DNA of 64,000 nucleotides from Rhyacophila brunnea (taxonomy: Eukaryota; Arthropoda; Insecta; Trichoptera; Rhyacophilidae). The position numbers and the translations under genes are program-made. Below are positions 43,345-54,284 of the stretch, in pieces. Where the stretch lies: positions 372,001 to 436,000 of the forward strand of contig JAGYXB010000160.1 of the NCBI GenBank assembly GCA_022495005.1, in the 5' to 3' direction. Below the pieces are notes generated by a model that saw only the letters and a program-made list of their open reading frames with translations, was not told the DNA's origin and did not search any database. Position 1 is the first letter of the stretch; each line of letters opens with the position of its first letter.

Positions 43345-43795
43345 TAATTACAAGATAAAAAGAACTTTTTATATAACACGTTTTTAAATTTTCTGTTGAA
43401 TCATTTATAAACTTGACAAGTCTATTTATTAATAAATACTTTTTTTGTACTTAATAGAAGTACTGAATAAATATGGAATACTGAAATGTCATTTTGACAT
43501 TTCATATTGATTTCCATAGTAACGCACGTATATATTAATAATTTAGTTGTAAGGACCCCAGACTCCTAGCAATCAATAATAGTGGATTGGATTACGGATA
43601 TCTTCCGAAATAACTTTTCATACAAAACAGAATTAACTGGAATGCATTGTTATTGTGTTATGATATATTCTAAAAGTTTCAAATGTCTAGCTAGTCGGGA
43701 AGTTAGTTAAAAATTTATTGCAAGATTTGTATTGGACAAACAAGAACAAATTTGTACTCGACAAACAAGAATACGAGCTATAAAAACGTGGTAAA
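43345..43795 (+). repeat. Dispersed repeat family F, copy 3 of 3
   Basis: Same orientation as 9075-9505: ACGCACGTATATATTAATAA, AAACAGAATTAACTG, TTCAAATGTCTAGCTAGTCG, and GACAAACAAGAATACGAGC, the last block being partly duplicated here. Confidence 0.75.
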
Positions 43796-44311
43796 AATTC
43801 AGTGAGGTATAACAGCATCAATACAATATATGGCAACATATTTGATTTCGTTGATCTAATAATAACATGTTGATTTAGTTATTTCAAAAGCAATCTACTA
43901 GCTGTAAATGTAACCTGACCTTTCGATAACAACCCACTATGTTTTTGATATCAATTAAAAACAGATAAACTAATTATGAGATAAATCATCATCGAATTCA
44001 CAATAGCTGATAAATTTGTGAGCTAAACAAATAAAAAGCACAAGATGTCTTTGGCCACATTCGATTATTAATTTTACTAAACGGATCAGAAGATTTCTGT
44101 TATTTCTATTTTTTTAAATACAGAAATATTTTAAATATTTAAAGCAAACATGATTATTTTATAACAGCGAAACAGAATGAAAAACTATTATTGAGTCAAA
44201 ACAAAAATATACGTGTAGGTAAAGTTTATAATAGTCTGGCTTTTTGCAATGTGACTTTTGTGAATATTTTACTTTAGTAAAATTATATATATATAATATA
44301 CATATTATATT
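43796..44311. other. AT-rich spacer
   Basis: No feature recognised. Confidence 0.4.
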
Positions 44312-44532
44312 GACCATGTCCGATCCTAATACGATCATATGGGCAACCATAGAGTGGAGGTTTTTATAAACTGTTTTTTTAACGAGAAATGGGTGTTAGC
44401 CACTTGCTAAATTTATTAGGTCCATACTCTGACTCGAACACAAATTGAAAACCAATATGTGTATTCTCCAGACCCAGAATTCGAACATGTGACCCACAAC
44501 GTGATAGTCCAACGCTTAAGCCGCGCGGCCAC
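44312..44532 (-). repeat. SINE-A copy, minus strand
   Basis: Complement contains GGCCGCGCGGCTTAAGCGTT and a B box changed to ATGTTCGAATTCTGGGTC. It abuts the fold-back element that starts at 44535. Confidence 0.75.
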
Positions 44533-44534
44533 AC

Positions 44535-45213
44535 GCTTAAGGCGAATCCTCTACCTACCAGAGGCACCTAGCGGAAAAATACAAAGCTTGCAATTTGAGA
44601 CATTTTTTGATAATTTACAGTTGAAACTGTATAAATAATAAAGTCAAAGGTAAACTAACAATAATTGTAAAAAAAATGTGAATTTGTTAAAGATTCCCAT
44701 GCCATATGTTATTTTATGGTCATATTTATTATTTAAATTTAGTTTATTAAGTATTCTATGATTAGGTATGGTCCCAATATTGAAGCTCGATTTAATATAA
44801 ATAAAAAGGATTTCAACTTATACCTACACATTTATATTTTTATAAAAATTGAGGTTTTTTTTTTTTTTTTAATAAATATGAAAAATAATAAAACTATGAA
44901 TTAGTCAAAAATCTCTACGACAAAACATAGAAAACTTAATAAACTAAATTTTAATAATAAATATGACCATAATTATATATACCTAATAATAAAATGGGGT
45001 CTTTTGACTAATTCACATTTTTTTACAATAATTGTAAGTTTATCTTTGACTAAAAATAAAAAATTTTCTTCTTTTTAATGTTTTCAGATACATATTTATT
45101 AATTTATACAGTTTAAATCGTAAATTATAAAAATAATGTCTCAAATTGCAAGCTTAGTATTTTTCCGCTAGGTGTCTCTAGTAGGTAGAGGTATCGCTTT
45201 AAGGTTTTTAACC
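44535..45213. repeat. Large fold-back element, second family member
   Basis: About 680-bp palindrome whose arms share with 27812-28634 the blocks GAGGCACCTAGCGGAAA, AAGCTTGCAATTTGAGAC and ATGGTCATATTTATTATT. The arm ends here (CTCTACCTAC and GTAGGTAGAG) differ from the first copy. A stretch near the centre (about 44750-44800) is unpaired and the left arm has deletions. Non-coding. Confidence 0.9.
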
Positions 45214-45274
45214 TAACTTTTTGGGAGAAAATTAAAGCTATATGCTGTAGGTTTAAGCCTATACTGTTATTTAA

Positions 45275-45420
45275 TTTAATAAAACCCCTCTGAGGCGGAC
45301 GGAAAAGGGCCTAATTTATTGATTTAAAGTGGAATAAGTACTACAAAAAAAAAACGTTTTATTAAATTAAACAACAATACAATGCAGTTCCACCATGAAT
45401 TGAAATAAAAGAAATTAAGC
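45275..45420 (+). repeat. Family D repeat, short diverged copy
   Basis: CTCTGAGGCGGACGGAAAAG, AGTGGAATAAGTACTAC, CAATGCAGTTCCACCATGAA. The GAAAC core is changed to GGAAAA. Confidence 0.75.
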
Positions 45421-45998
45421 CTATATGCCTAATGCAAAGAGGTAGTATCTGATAATAAAATACTAAATTGGAATCGCTGTGCACAGTAGAATAATACGAG
45501 TAGCAGGATAATATTTTATTAATAACATAATTATTATATTTATCATCCTTGAATTAATAATATTAAATAAATAAGTTGCCAGAGAGAAATAATTATTGAG
45601 GGAATATTTCGGATATCTCTCTATACATAATTATTTCAAGTCGCATATTGGGAATAAACACACTTGTGGCAAACATCGTATCATTAGTAGGTAATTATGT
45701 AGAGAGAATTACTCAATTTGGCGGTAAATATTTCCCCAGTCATGCCATTATTAATTTTGTAGGTCACAGCGATCATAATTTGTTTTCATTGGTTAATTAT
45801 TAGTATCAAATAGTATTGGCTTCGAATATTGTCAGATAGAATGTTATTTTCCAAATAATTGACGTGCTGAGGATTAAGTAACTACAAAATTAATCTTCTG
45901 CTTTTGGTTATAATATGTTCTATCGAAGGTTGACGAACAATTTACAGTACATTTCTTTATCTTGGGCTAGTCGTATCAGATCTCTAACGAATTTCAAA
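45421..45998. other. Spacer upstream of candidate exon
   Basis: No repeat recognised in 45550-45998, unusual for this window, so it may be host intergenic or promoter sequence. Confidence 0.35.
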
Positions 45999-46108
45999 AT
46001 GAGCCACTCACTGAGGCTACATAGCCGAAGGACTCTCCTTCAACTTATGACTCTGTTACTATCAATGACATTATTAATGGACGACGCACTCAATACAGTA
46101 GCTAGCAA
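45999..46108 (+). CDS. Candidate first exon encoding a signal peptide
   Basis: From an ATG with good insect context (TTTCAAAATGAG) the frame reads MSHSLRLHSRRTLLQLMTLL then LSMTLLMDDALNTVAS. This has a basic n-region (residues 6-11), a hydrophobic core (12-27) and a small-residue stretch near 30-36, the layout of a secretory signal. A possible donor GTAAAT follows at 46109 (phase 2); otherwise the frame stops at once. Such a short signal-bearing exon is common in insect neuropeptide and secreted-protein genes, but no mature peptide or second exon was identified. It could be chance. The upstream in-frame extension to 45915 has no ATG-independent support. Confidence 0.3.
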
Positions 46109-46169
46109 GTAAATTCGCGCATTCGCATGTATATGTAGACGTCACGTAATTTCCATTATGTGATATCAC

Positions 46170-46365
46170 GCATCGGGAATTTATAGCAATATGACCTTTA
46201 TTGTAATGGCGTTAGAGCAGTGTTTCTAATGTCAATGTTCATTTGAGCGAACTCGTTCAAACCGAACCATTCGGCAGACCCAACAAAAAGCATCAGGAAT
46301 TTATAGCAATATCACCTTTACTGTAACGGCGTTAGAACAGATTATGCCATTCGGCAGACCCGAGA
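46170..46365. repeat. Direct repeat, about 110 bp twice
   Basis: GAATTTATAGCAATAT, then ACCTTTA(T/C)TGTAA(T/C)GGCG and CATTCGGCAGACCC occur twice, at 46178-46285 and 46290-46365. A local tandem duplication with a later deletion in the second unit. Confidence 0.8.
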
Positions 46366-47158
46366 ATAAAGTGAGTGTCATTTTCTTTGGTTACTATATA
46401 TCTTTCTCTGTATTATGAGCTGGAATACAAATCATACTTCTAATTGCATAAAATATAGTGGGAAAAAAGCAACTTTTCTAAGGTTTATAGTGGCTCTACG
46501 TTTTCTTGGATTAATTTGTTCACAGTGTCGAAGACTTCATACTAGACGATTCCTGAAACGTATTTAAATAACAACTTCATTATTTTATATTCTACAAAAA
46601 AAAATATTTTACCAATGACATCTATCCATAGGTAGGTATTTATTATAAATTTTAATTGATTCTCGACTTGATCAACAAGATATCACGTAGCAATTTCACT
46701 AATATGTAACGACCTATAACACAAACACAATCTAACAAATGGCTTTAAATAATTTGGCATATTCACGCATACAACGCATACAAACGATTACACACGTATA
46801 AAAAACACACACGTACATAATGTCAAAGCCTGAGGCTATAGGTATAAAAGCATGTAATATTTTACAGTGATGTTGTTTTGTATAATTATAATTATTCATT
46901 ATTTTTTTCGCGCTGGATTCAAAGTAAAATAATCTTTTCGACAAAACGCTGAATTACCGTGACATTTCTTCGACTTCGACTTCGAATCACGGTTGGGCAT
47001 TACTTTTTTAATCTATTTTAATGCATGGCGTGAAATATATATTATAAATCGATAAAATATAATATTTTTTGTTCAGTAAAATACTCAAGATGAACAAAAT
47101 TCAAATTCAAGTCCTGTAAATATGGCTATGTTAGAACTTTCTTTCAGTTACCTACCAC
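46366..47158. other. AT-rich spacer
   Basis: No gene recognised. 46780-46820 has a CACACGTATA/ACACACACG simple-sequence tendency. Confidence 0.4.
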
Positions 47159-47650
47159 CAGTGGCGAAGGGTGGAGGTACGCTGTTAAGATCCGCCATGA
47201 ATAGTATACGTTAAACTTTGTCAGTCATGCATATTTTTGTTTTTATTGAACTATCAGATAGATGATGTTGGTTAGTTTTTAAAATTCAATTCAACCCTGC
47301 GAAAACCAAATCATAATAATTGATAATAGTCAAAAAATACTCGTCTATCTCTAAATATCTAAAATTATGCCTATAAATAATTTTGGCTATTTTAAAGATA
47401 TATTAATATTTTTTATCTATGGTAGTTTGGTGAGGCAGGGCTTAATGATTTAAAAAAATAAATAACCAACAACACGTGTAACATGTATTTCTAATTCAAC
47501 GAAAACAAATAAGTATAAATGAAAAAGTGTGCACAATTTTGTCAGATCGCCCATAATATACCTAAATTATTATGGGTTGGTTGAGGCAGGATTTCATTGA
47601 TTTTTAAAAACTAACCAACACCATCGGTAAATTGTCGTATTAAATCCATT
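47159..47650. mobile_element. MITE-G1 copy, right end missing
   Basis: Left terminus CAGTGGCGAAGGGTGGAGG, then GTTAAGATCCGCCATGAA. Contains the internal inverted CTATCTCTAAATATCTAAAA and ATATTTTTTATCTAT. The right terminus CCTTCGCCACTG is not found. Confidence 0.75.
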
Positions 47651-47676
47651 AGAATTTAAATTCAATTTTTTTTAAA

Positions 47677-48352
47677 ACGTTACATGTTCAAACACTTGCG
47701 TCAAAATGATCTTATTCCCTACTTCATTTATCGTTTGTCAATTTATGGCTACGATCGTATGTTGTAGCTTAATCACTGGAAAATGCCAATAGAAATGGCG
47801 TATTTCTAAAAAATACTACCTTATTCTTAGGTCAATAATTATTATAAAGCAATCATTATTCATAAGATGTTTATCACATTTGAATGGTCAAAGACATCGC
47901 TTATAATCAGTATCTTTAGAATTATCTTCAGATGTGCTAATCGTGCCCATTTTTTGAATAATAAAATGCCTAATTCTTGTCAAATTTGGGATCACAAAGA
48001 TTAGAAAATATATTTTTTGTCGTAAATATGTCACTATATAATGTAAACATTAATTTTACTAATGGTTTTGTCAATACGTTTAAAAATTAATAATCCTAAA
48101 AAATCTTAACACCACTGCACATGGACGTACTGAAATATGACTATATTCTAAAACATTAGATCGAGAGGTTTAAAAGAATACTATTTTATGTAATAAAAAT
48201 ACTTTATATAGTCATCAAATGTTTAAAATAAATATGAAGGATAATAAGGCTTTAAAATTATATGAATAGATTATCTATAACGTTTAAGGAATGTCCAGGG
48301 TTATGCTCTGAAAATACCATAAAAACTCCATTTTGACCTACGCAGAGCATGT
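47677..48352 (+). repeat. Family J repeat, copy 1
   Basis: About 675 bp that matches 54285-54960 in inverted orientation along its full length: TTACATGTTCAAACAC, AAGTAGGGA complement, GGGATCACA(A)AGATTA, ATGTTTAAAATAAATATG and ending with CCATTTTGACC(T/G)ACGC. Class unknown; non-coding. Confidence 0.8.
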
Positions 48353-48354
48353 GG

Positions 48355-48668
48355 GCCACATAACAGATAATAAATAGAATACCGATTGGCTATATTCAAT
48401 ACGCCACACGTTGAAGCAGGGTTTTTGAATGTGTGAGTGTCCTACGAAAATGATGCACGCATTATGCACGTGCAATAGTGTGTGTAATACACCAACATTA
48501 AATGAGCGTAAATGCATAAACCAAGAGCAGTTTTCAGTATTAGACGTACAACGTATTCTTGACACGTGTGTAAGTTTGACCCGGATTCTTCCTTACTCAA
48601 GACGGTTACCTGCTATCGCCTTACCCGTTGGGTATTTCCGTTCCCATTATTTCTGGGTTTCCTGATGT
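48355..48668 (+). promoter_or_regulatory. Second copy of the receptor upstream region
   Basis: Collinear with 25470-25800 at roughly two-thirds to three-quarters identity by eye. Landmarks: ATAAATAGAATACCGAT, GCAGGGTTTTTGAATGTGTG, GTCCTACGAAAATGATGCA, GCAATAGTGTGTG, and TTCCGTTCCCATTATTTCTG. No receptor-like exon follows. It abuts the family J repeat on its left. It could be an alternative promoter in the receptor's first intron, a remnant of a receptor gene duplicate, or a repeat. Confidence 0.45.
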
Positions 48669-49162
48669 GGGCCCTTAAGATGTTAGTATCTAGATTTCGA
48701 TTTAAATTTAGTACAGAACATTGTTAATTTATTTGGTATTGATTAGTCAACTCAATAGAATTTTATTTTGTTGTAAATATTATCTTGAACAAGATAATGA
48801 ATATATTATCGTGAGCTTCAATTGTTTTTATTTCATTCAAAATTTGGCAATCAAACTTACTTATATACCATGCATATTATATTCTCTAATTACTACGCAT
48901 TTGAATTGTTTACAAATGTAATCAATGACTGTTCCTAGTAGTTATCTATTTAAAATAAATAACCTTACATTCATACTCTGGTGAATCTTTCAGTCTTGAA
49001 TCAAAAATAATTTCATTAAACATCCATCCACCATCCACCATCCATCCATCTTTTCGAAAAACATCCATCCACCTATGAATTAAATTCAGTAATATCAATA
49101 AATTTATTCGAATTACAAAATAAACTTACCATTATTGACGGGCTCCCGGGCTTGGTTTAAAT
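48669..49162. other. Spacer with ATCC-rich simple repeat
   Basis: 49020-49073 is a degenerate (CATC/CCAT)n tract. Nothing else was recognised. Confidence 0.6.
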
Positions 49163-49722
49163 CAGTGACGAAGGGTGGAGGTAGGCTATTAAGATCCGCC
49201 ATAAATAGTGCACACTACACTGTGTCAGTCATACGTATTTGTTTTCATTGAAATAAGACAACAATTTACAGATGATGTTGATTAATTTTCAAAATTCAAG
49301 TAAACCCTGCACAAACCAAGCCATAATCGATACCTAATAGTAAAAAAAATACTCGTTTATCTATAAAATATCTACAATTATGCAATTACATCATACATAA
49401 CTTCGGATATTTTATAGATATAATAATATTTTTTTTATATATTATAGTTTAGTTTAGGCAGGGCTTAATTAATTTAAAAAAAAATAGCCAACAATGTGTG
49501 TAGTATGTATTCTTAATCCAACGAAAATATATAAGTATGAATGAAAAATTGTGTACAATTTTGCCGTATCACCCAAAATATACTAAAACGATTATGGTTG
49601 TAGGCAGGGTTTAATTGATGTTTAAAAACTAATCAGTACCATCTTTAAATTATAGTCTTAGTTCAATAAAAAAAGGAGGAGTAGCAAAGTTTAATGTATA
49701 CTACATCCATCCTTCGCCACTG
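49163..49722. mobile_element. MITE-G1, both ends present
   Basis: Left CAGTGACGAAGGGTGGAGGT, right ATCCATCCTTCGCCACTG. The interior is inverted around about 49390 (ATCTATAAAATATCTACAA and complement). Flanks GTTTAAAT and GTTGATGT match in five of eight positions, an eroded duplication at best. Confidence 0.85.
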
Positions 49723-51048
49723 GTTGATGTTATATCGACATGGATAGTACCTACATAGCTCGGAAGCTTAAGTGTTAAAACATGATTAAAACACTCCCCC
49801 GTATGCTATAGATTCGGTCTATTTGTTAAAAGAAATTTAATATTTCAAAGTTATATTATGTAAAAAAAATAATAATAAAGAAAGGAGGAGTTTTTCGTGT
49901 CTATTTATAAGTAATGCAATCGTACATTTTCTTCAGGTATATTAAAATAGATAGGAATTTTTATTGAAATGTTATGAAGACATATTATAACGATAATAAT
50001 AAAATATAATATGAAAAATACAATATATTTGTAAACGTCAATCTGTTATCCTAGGAAAAACCCTAGGAATGTTTATAATACTGCTTGAAGTTATGTATAT
50101 TATGTATATTTTCAATTAACAATGTTGCATAATTAAATCATGTGCGTCTTAAATCAAATATTTTTTTATTATTTTTCTTTTATTTTTTAACATGCGCCAA
50201 ATAGAATACCAGCCCAGTACATGCGGGGTTTCCCCTTGTCACATATTTCTTACATATATATACGTTTTTTTCTCTGAAAAAATCACGCGAATTACTTTGG
50301 AGGATATCATAATATAAAATGATGAAGGAATAAATTTAACATTCTCAAACATTGGGTACGTGTTTCGCGGAGAGAAAGAATCCGTTGATTCAATTATTCG
50401 AGGACGAAATATTCTGATTATTAAAGATCACATATACACACAATAATACATGTAAAAAAATAAAGACAAGTAACCTTATAAAGTGATTTAAATGTCATAA
50501 TAAATAAATATTATGTTTTACTAAAAGCTACGTCATTTAGGTACGATTATCTAAAATACAGAGTATGTATTAGTTTTTCTTTGCTTTGTAATAATTTAAT
50601 TAGTGTCGTCATGAGGAATTTGTCGGTGAAAAAATATATAAAAATGCACTATTTTCAAAATAACTGTTTTGTAAAAAACAGTAGAATACGTGTAATTAAT
50701 ACACGTATTCGTTGATGATTTCACTTAAAAATTGAAAACTATTTAATATTAATATATATTTCGTTTATAAACATAAGTTTTATAAGTATTTAATTCATAA
50801 ATAGATTCTACATAAATGAATGTTTTATTTTACCCCTGACTGTTCTGTTTTGTCATGGAACCGAGCATAATATTATTATCTACCCTTTCGGTGGACATCC
50901 TCGTACATTCCAAGAGAATTTGATTTGCTTTCTGTAATAATTCCCCACATAGACACAGTTAATCAGGTGTCCAAACTCAAAGAGCTTGGTAGCGAATCCA
51001 CCGTGACCAGTCAAAAATTAAGTGATGTAGTTATTAGGTTTCAAACAG
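49723..51048. other. AT-rich spacer
   Basis: 1.3 kb without a recognised gene or repeat. ACGTGTAATTAATACACGT (about 50690-50708) is a perfect short palindrome. Confidence 0.4.
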
Positions 51049-51056
51049 ATTATTTC
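51049..51056. repeat. 8-bp target duplication, left
   Basis: ATTATTTC, repeated exactly at 51273-51280. Confidence 0.85.
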
Positions 51057-51272
51057 GGTACTGTTCGGTTATACGGAATACAGCGGAAAACGCATTTTGA
51101 AAATAGCCGATAAACTGGATTATTTGTTAGTTTTAGTTAGTGTAGGTTAGGTTAGTTTGGGTTATGTTAGGTTAGGTTAGGTTAGGTTAACCGTTAACCT
51201 AACAAATAATTCAGTTTATCGGCTATTTTCAAAATGTGTTTTCCGCTGTATTCCGTATAACCGAACAGTACC
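51057..51272. mobile_element. TTAGG-containing fold-back MITE, copy 2
   Basis: A 216-bp element with 74-bp inverted arms, ends GGTACTGTTCGG and CCGAACAGTACC. The centre again consists of GGTTA units, more degenerate than in the 4354-4567 copy. Exact 8-bp duplication ATTATTTC, different from the first copy's, proves an independent insertion. The arms of the two copies are nearly identical. Confidence 0.9.
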
Positions 51273-51352
51273 ATTATTTCTAATCACTAGACTTAGAATT
51301 CTTAGGTATTTAAATATTTTTTTTGAGTTTACATATTTTGGTACTGGTAAAG

Positions 51353-51463
51353 TTCGGCGGAAATACGTGGCAGCAAACGACACAGGACCGAATGAGTTGG
51401 AAGAAGCTTGAGGAGGCCTTCATCCAGCAGTGGATTGACCCCGGCTGATGATGATGATGATGA
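51353..51463 (+). pseudogene. LINE-K extreme C-terminus with (ATG)n tail
   Basis: The plus-strand frame reads GNTWQQTTQDRMSWKKLEEA then FIQQWIDPG and a stop, followed by (GAT)n: CTGATGATGATGATGATGAC. It equals the end of the longer minus-strand copy at 52136-52860 (STWQRNAQDREKWKQLKEAF). Only about 30 codons are left, the result of strong 5' truncation. The trinucleotide tail is the normal 3' end of this LINE family. Confidence 0.85.
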
Positions 51464-51559
51464 CATATTCAAGGTTTAAGCATATATTTTCACATAAATA
51501 CGAAATTTCAAAACACAAAAATTTAAATCTTTGACTCAGCCTCTCCGCGCTTATGTGGA

Positions 51560-52085
51560 CCTAATTCTTCCAAATTTTGTGAAGATATTTGTGCTTGGCG
51601 TTCGTGGCGGCCGATATCCCTATAGAAAAACTATGTAACAAACATTTCGTTTCATTTTTGGAAAAATACACTAATGAAAAGGTGCCAGATGAATCGACAA
51701 TCAGAAAAAAATATATGAGAAGTTTGTATGATTTGCAAATCTCTGAAATAAAAAAAATCGGTCTACAACAGAAATCTATGGCTATCAATTGACGAAACAA
51801 CAGACGTTAAAGGACGATACATTGCCAATGTTATCATTGATATTTTGGATGTAGATGGAAACCTCTCCAAACAAAAATTTCTTTTGAATGTGGCTGAATT
51901 AGAAAAATTGTAACATCCGTTTCAATTTTGCTACTTCAGAAATAGTTTCATTTACATACGCAACAATAACATCTGTAGAAGCGGAAAGAAGTTTTTTTCC
52001 ATATATACAAATTTCCTAACATCAAAACGTCAAAGATTCACTTTCGAAAATTTGAAGTATTATTTTATTATTTATTGTAATAAAG
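51560..52085 (+). pseudogene. hAT transposase relic (N-terminal/central plus C-terminal)
   Basis: Plus-strand remains of a hAT transposase. First frame: CLAFVAADIPIEKLCNKHF, then VPDESTIRKKY, a typical N-terminal to central segment. After a +1 shift near 51785: IDETTDVKGRYIANVIIDIL, whose D-E-T-T-D contains the first catalytic Asp of hAT enzymes, up to FLLNVAELEKL and a stop at 51911. A large deletion follows, then SVEAERSFFPYIQ and, after another shift, TSKRQRFTFENLKYYFIIYC from the C-terminal dimerisation domain. So an internal deletion, two shifts and stops are visible. Terminal inverted repeats were not identified. It is not the same hAT group as 53158 or 4992. Confidence 0.85.
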
Positions 52086-52135
52086 CGTTTTCTGTTTGTG
52101 AATAAATAATAAATTAAACTGTTGAAATATATATT

Positions 52136-52860
52136 ATGATTTATTGTAATCATCATCATCAGCCTGAATCTATCCACTGCTGGATGAAGGCCTCTTTGAG
52201 CTGCTTCCACTTCTCTCGGTCCTGTGCGTTGCGTTGCCACGTACTTCCGCAGAACTTTATCATTTCATCGATCCAGTGGCCTCTAGGTCTACCTTGCGGA
52301 TGTTTTGTATTTCTTGGATACCACTGGATGACTAGATTTGTCCAACGATTGTCTCTTCTTCGAGCTACGTGTCCAGCCCATTTCCATTTAAGGCTTTTAA
52401 TAAACTCTATTACATCGCAAATCCTTGTCTGCTTCCTTATCCACTCATTCCTCTTTTTCTCCTTTCGCGTTATGCCCAGCATGCACCTCTCCATACTACG
52501 TTGTGCTACTCTAAGTTTCTAGATCTCTCTTTTACTTAGGGTCCATGTTTCACACGCATATGTGATCACGGGAAGCACACACTGGTTGAACACTTTGCGC
52601 TTTAGGCACAGTGGAAGGTCACTTTTGGTGGTTAAAAACAATCTAGCCTAGCTTTACTCTGCGAACAATTTCATGAAATATACATCCATTTATAGACACT
52701 TGTTGTCCCAGATAGATGTAGCTTTTCACCTGTTCGAGCTGAGTGCCATTTATGAGGATCTTTTTATGGCCTGCAAAGCAGTTGAACATGACTTTAGTCT
52801 TTGTTACATTTATTTTCAAACCCACTTTGTTGCTTACTTCAGCGAGTTCCTGCATTCTGC
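52136..52860 (-). pseudogene. LINE-K ORF2 C-terminal fragment
   Basis: Minus-strand 5'-truncated LINE. From 52855 it reads MQELAEVSNKVGLKINVTKT and KSYIYLGQQVSINGC, the last part of the RT domain region and after. A shift and a gap near 52500-52640 follow; then MERCMLGITRKEKKRNEWIR, LKWKWAGHVARRRDNRWTN, and WKQLKEAFIQQWIDSG to a stop at 52159. The 3' tail is (ATG)n (CATCATCATCAG on the plus strand at 52150). Post-RT GHVAR.DNRW is a well-known LINE motif. Catalytic RT motif (YADD) and endonuclease are missing. Confidence 0.9.
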
Positions 52861-53157
52861 TTTGGAGGTCTTTTATTGTAATACTTACTTAAATTTTTAG
52901 CACCTAATTATGAAATTTTAATAACATATTATCCAATTATAACTACATATTTTAGATACCTATTATTCATTTTTTAGCACCTAAAAATCCTATGCCTACT
53001 TACCACTATACTAAAGATGCAACACATATTTTTCAGTTACATACCATAGCCTACATCTCTTTAACAAGCACCCTTGCTAGATACGTAGGATGACACTGAA
53101 GAAGATTATGAAGAGAATAATTGAAGTAATAAATACATTTTTACGTCACCTAGAGCG
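52861..53157. other. AT-rich spacer
   Basis: Nothing recognised. Confidence 0.4.
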
Positions 53158-53259
53158 CAGTGCTTCTCAAACTGAAGGGCGCGGCCCCTTAGGCGGCCCT
53201 GGAGCTCCTGCCAAGGAGCCGTGAAATATTTCAATATTTCAACAAATATTTCCCAAACT

Positions 53260-53640
53260 TAAATGAAGACCAAAAGTACTCGTACAATTGGATAAAAACA
53301 CCATTTGCTAAATCCATAAAATATGATAAAATAACGTAGGCAGCTCAAGAAGAATTGATTGATATTAGATCAGATAATTCCCTTCAAGTCGAATTTAATG
53401 AAATAAGTCTTGCAGAATTTTGGATAAGGCGGCAGCAAGAATATCCGTCAATCACAAAAGCAGCATTATTAATCATAATTCCTCTTGCGACAAAATACCT
53501 ACGCAAAACAGCATTATCATCATTACCAGTAATAAAACGTAAACACAGGTCGTGTCTTTCAACGGAGACTTTGTAGCAAACCCTGCGAATAAGTATTACA
53601 AACATTGTACCGGATATTGATGTGTTATGTAAAAATCTCA
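53260..53640 (+). pseudogene. hAT transposase C-terminus, copy 1
   Basis: Plus-strand frame 53355-53576 plus continuation. It reads LIDIRSDNSLQVEFNEISLA, EFWIRRQQEYPSITKAALLI, IPLATKYLRKTALSSLPVIK and, past a stop at 53574, LRISITNIVPDIDVLCKN. This is the C-terminal region of ZBED/SCAND3-like hAT transposases, including the (F)W...EYP and ATTYLCE.GFS..-type motif; the usual CE.GFS core is changed here to RKTALSS. Upstream catalytic parts are missing. It sits in an element with matching hAT ends. Confidence 0.85.
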
Positions 53641-53654
53641 TTAAATTGTTTCTT

Positions 53655-54270
53655 CTTCTTAATGTGCCATCCCCTAGCGGAGGTCGGCCACCATCAAAGC
53701 GATCTTATCTTTGTCGTCTGCTACCCAGAACACTACAGTGGAGCTGCACTCGTACCAATCACGGAGGTTCTTAAGCCACGAAATGCGGCGCCGTCCTCTG
53801 CTACGCTTTCCATTGATCTTTCCTTGAAAGACAGGTTGGAGAATGCTGTACTTTTGTCCTCTCATAATGTGGCCGAGGTACTTTAGTTTCCTGGTCTTGA
53901 TACTACGTATAACTTCGCTCGGTCCTTCCCCATTCGATTGAGAACTTCAACATTTGTTACCCGGTCAGTCCAAGGAATTTTGAGGATGCGTCTATACAGC
54001 CACGTCTCGAAAGCTTCAAGTCTCCGTGACATCTCGTGGTTTAGCGTCCATACTTCCATACCATAGAAAAGAATTGAGAGATCTTAACAACGTACCATAC
54101 GCAGTCTCAGACCTAAGTTAAGGTCTCGATTGCTAAGGAGGCGTCTCATTTTGAGAAAAGCACTCCTTGCGATCTCAATTCTAGTTTTTATTTCTTGAGA
54201 CTGGTCCCATTTCTCATTGACCCATGTACCTAAATATTTATAATTGGTCACACGTTCGATTGCTTCGCTC
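53655..54270 (-). pseudogene. LINE-C C-terminal fragment nested in hAT
   Basis: Longest of the three LINE-C copies. Reverse reading from about 54090: FYGMEVWTLNHEMSRRLEAF, ETWLYRRILKIPWTDRVTNV, LNRMGKDRA, a frameshift, then MRGQKYSILQPVFQGKINGK, RSRGRRRISWLKNLRDWYEC and ending VADLR. The plus strand begins CCATCCCCTAGCGGAGGTCG as in the other copies. Insertion into the hAT relic makes it younger than that element. Confidence 0.85.
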
Positions 54271-54284
54271 TTAAGGGGGGATAT

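Noticed and set aside
48429..48665. Cys-rich peptide gene
   Set aside because: The frame lies in the copy of the receptor upstream region and is not conserved in the paired sequence at 25470-25800.
49020..49073. CRISPR-like array
   Set aside because: Short degenerate CATC units without spacers; a simple repeat in eukaryotic DNA.
52136..52522. 128-codon plus-strand gene
   Set aside because: It is the antisense shadow of the LINE-K C-terminal frame on the minus strand.
53605..53886. 93-codon plus-strand gene
   Set aside because: Antisense shadow of the LINE-C fragment; the same shadow occurs at 18232-18456 in the other orientation.
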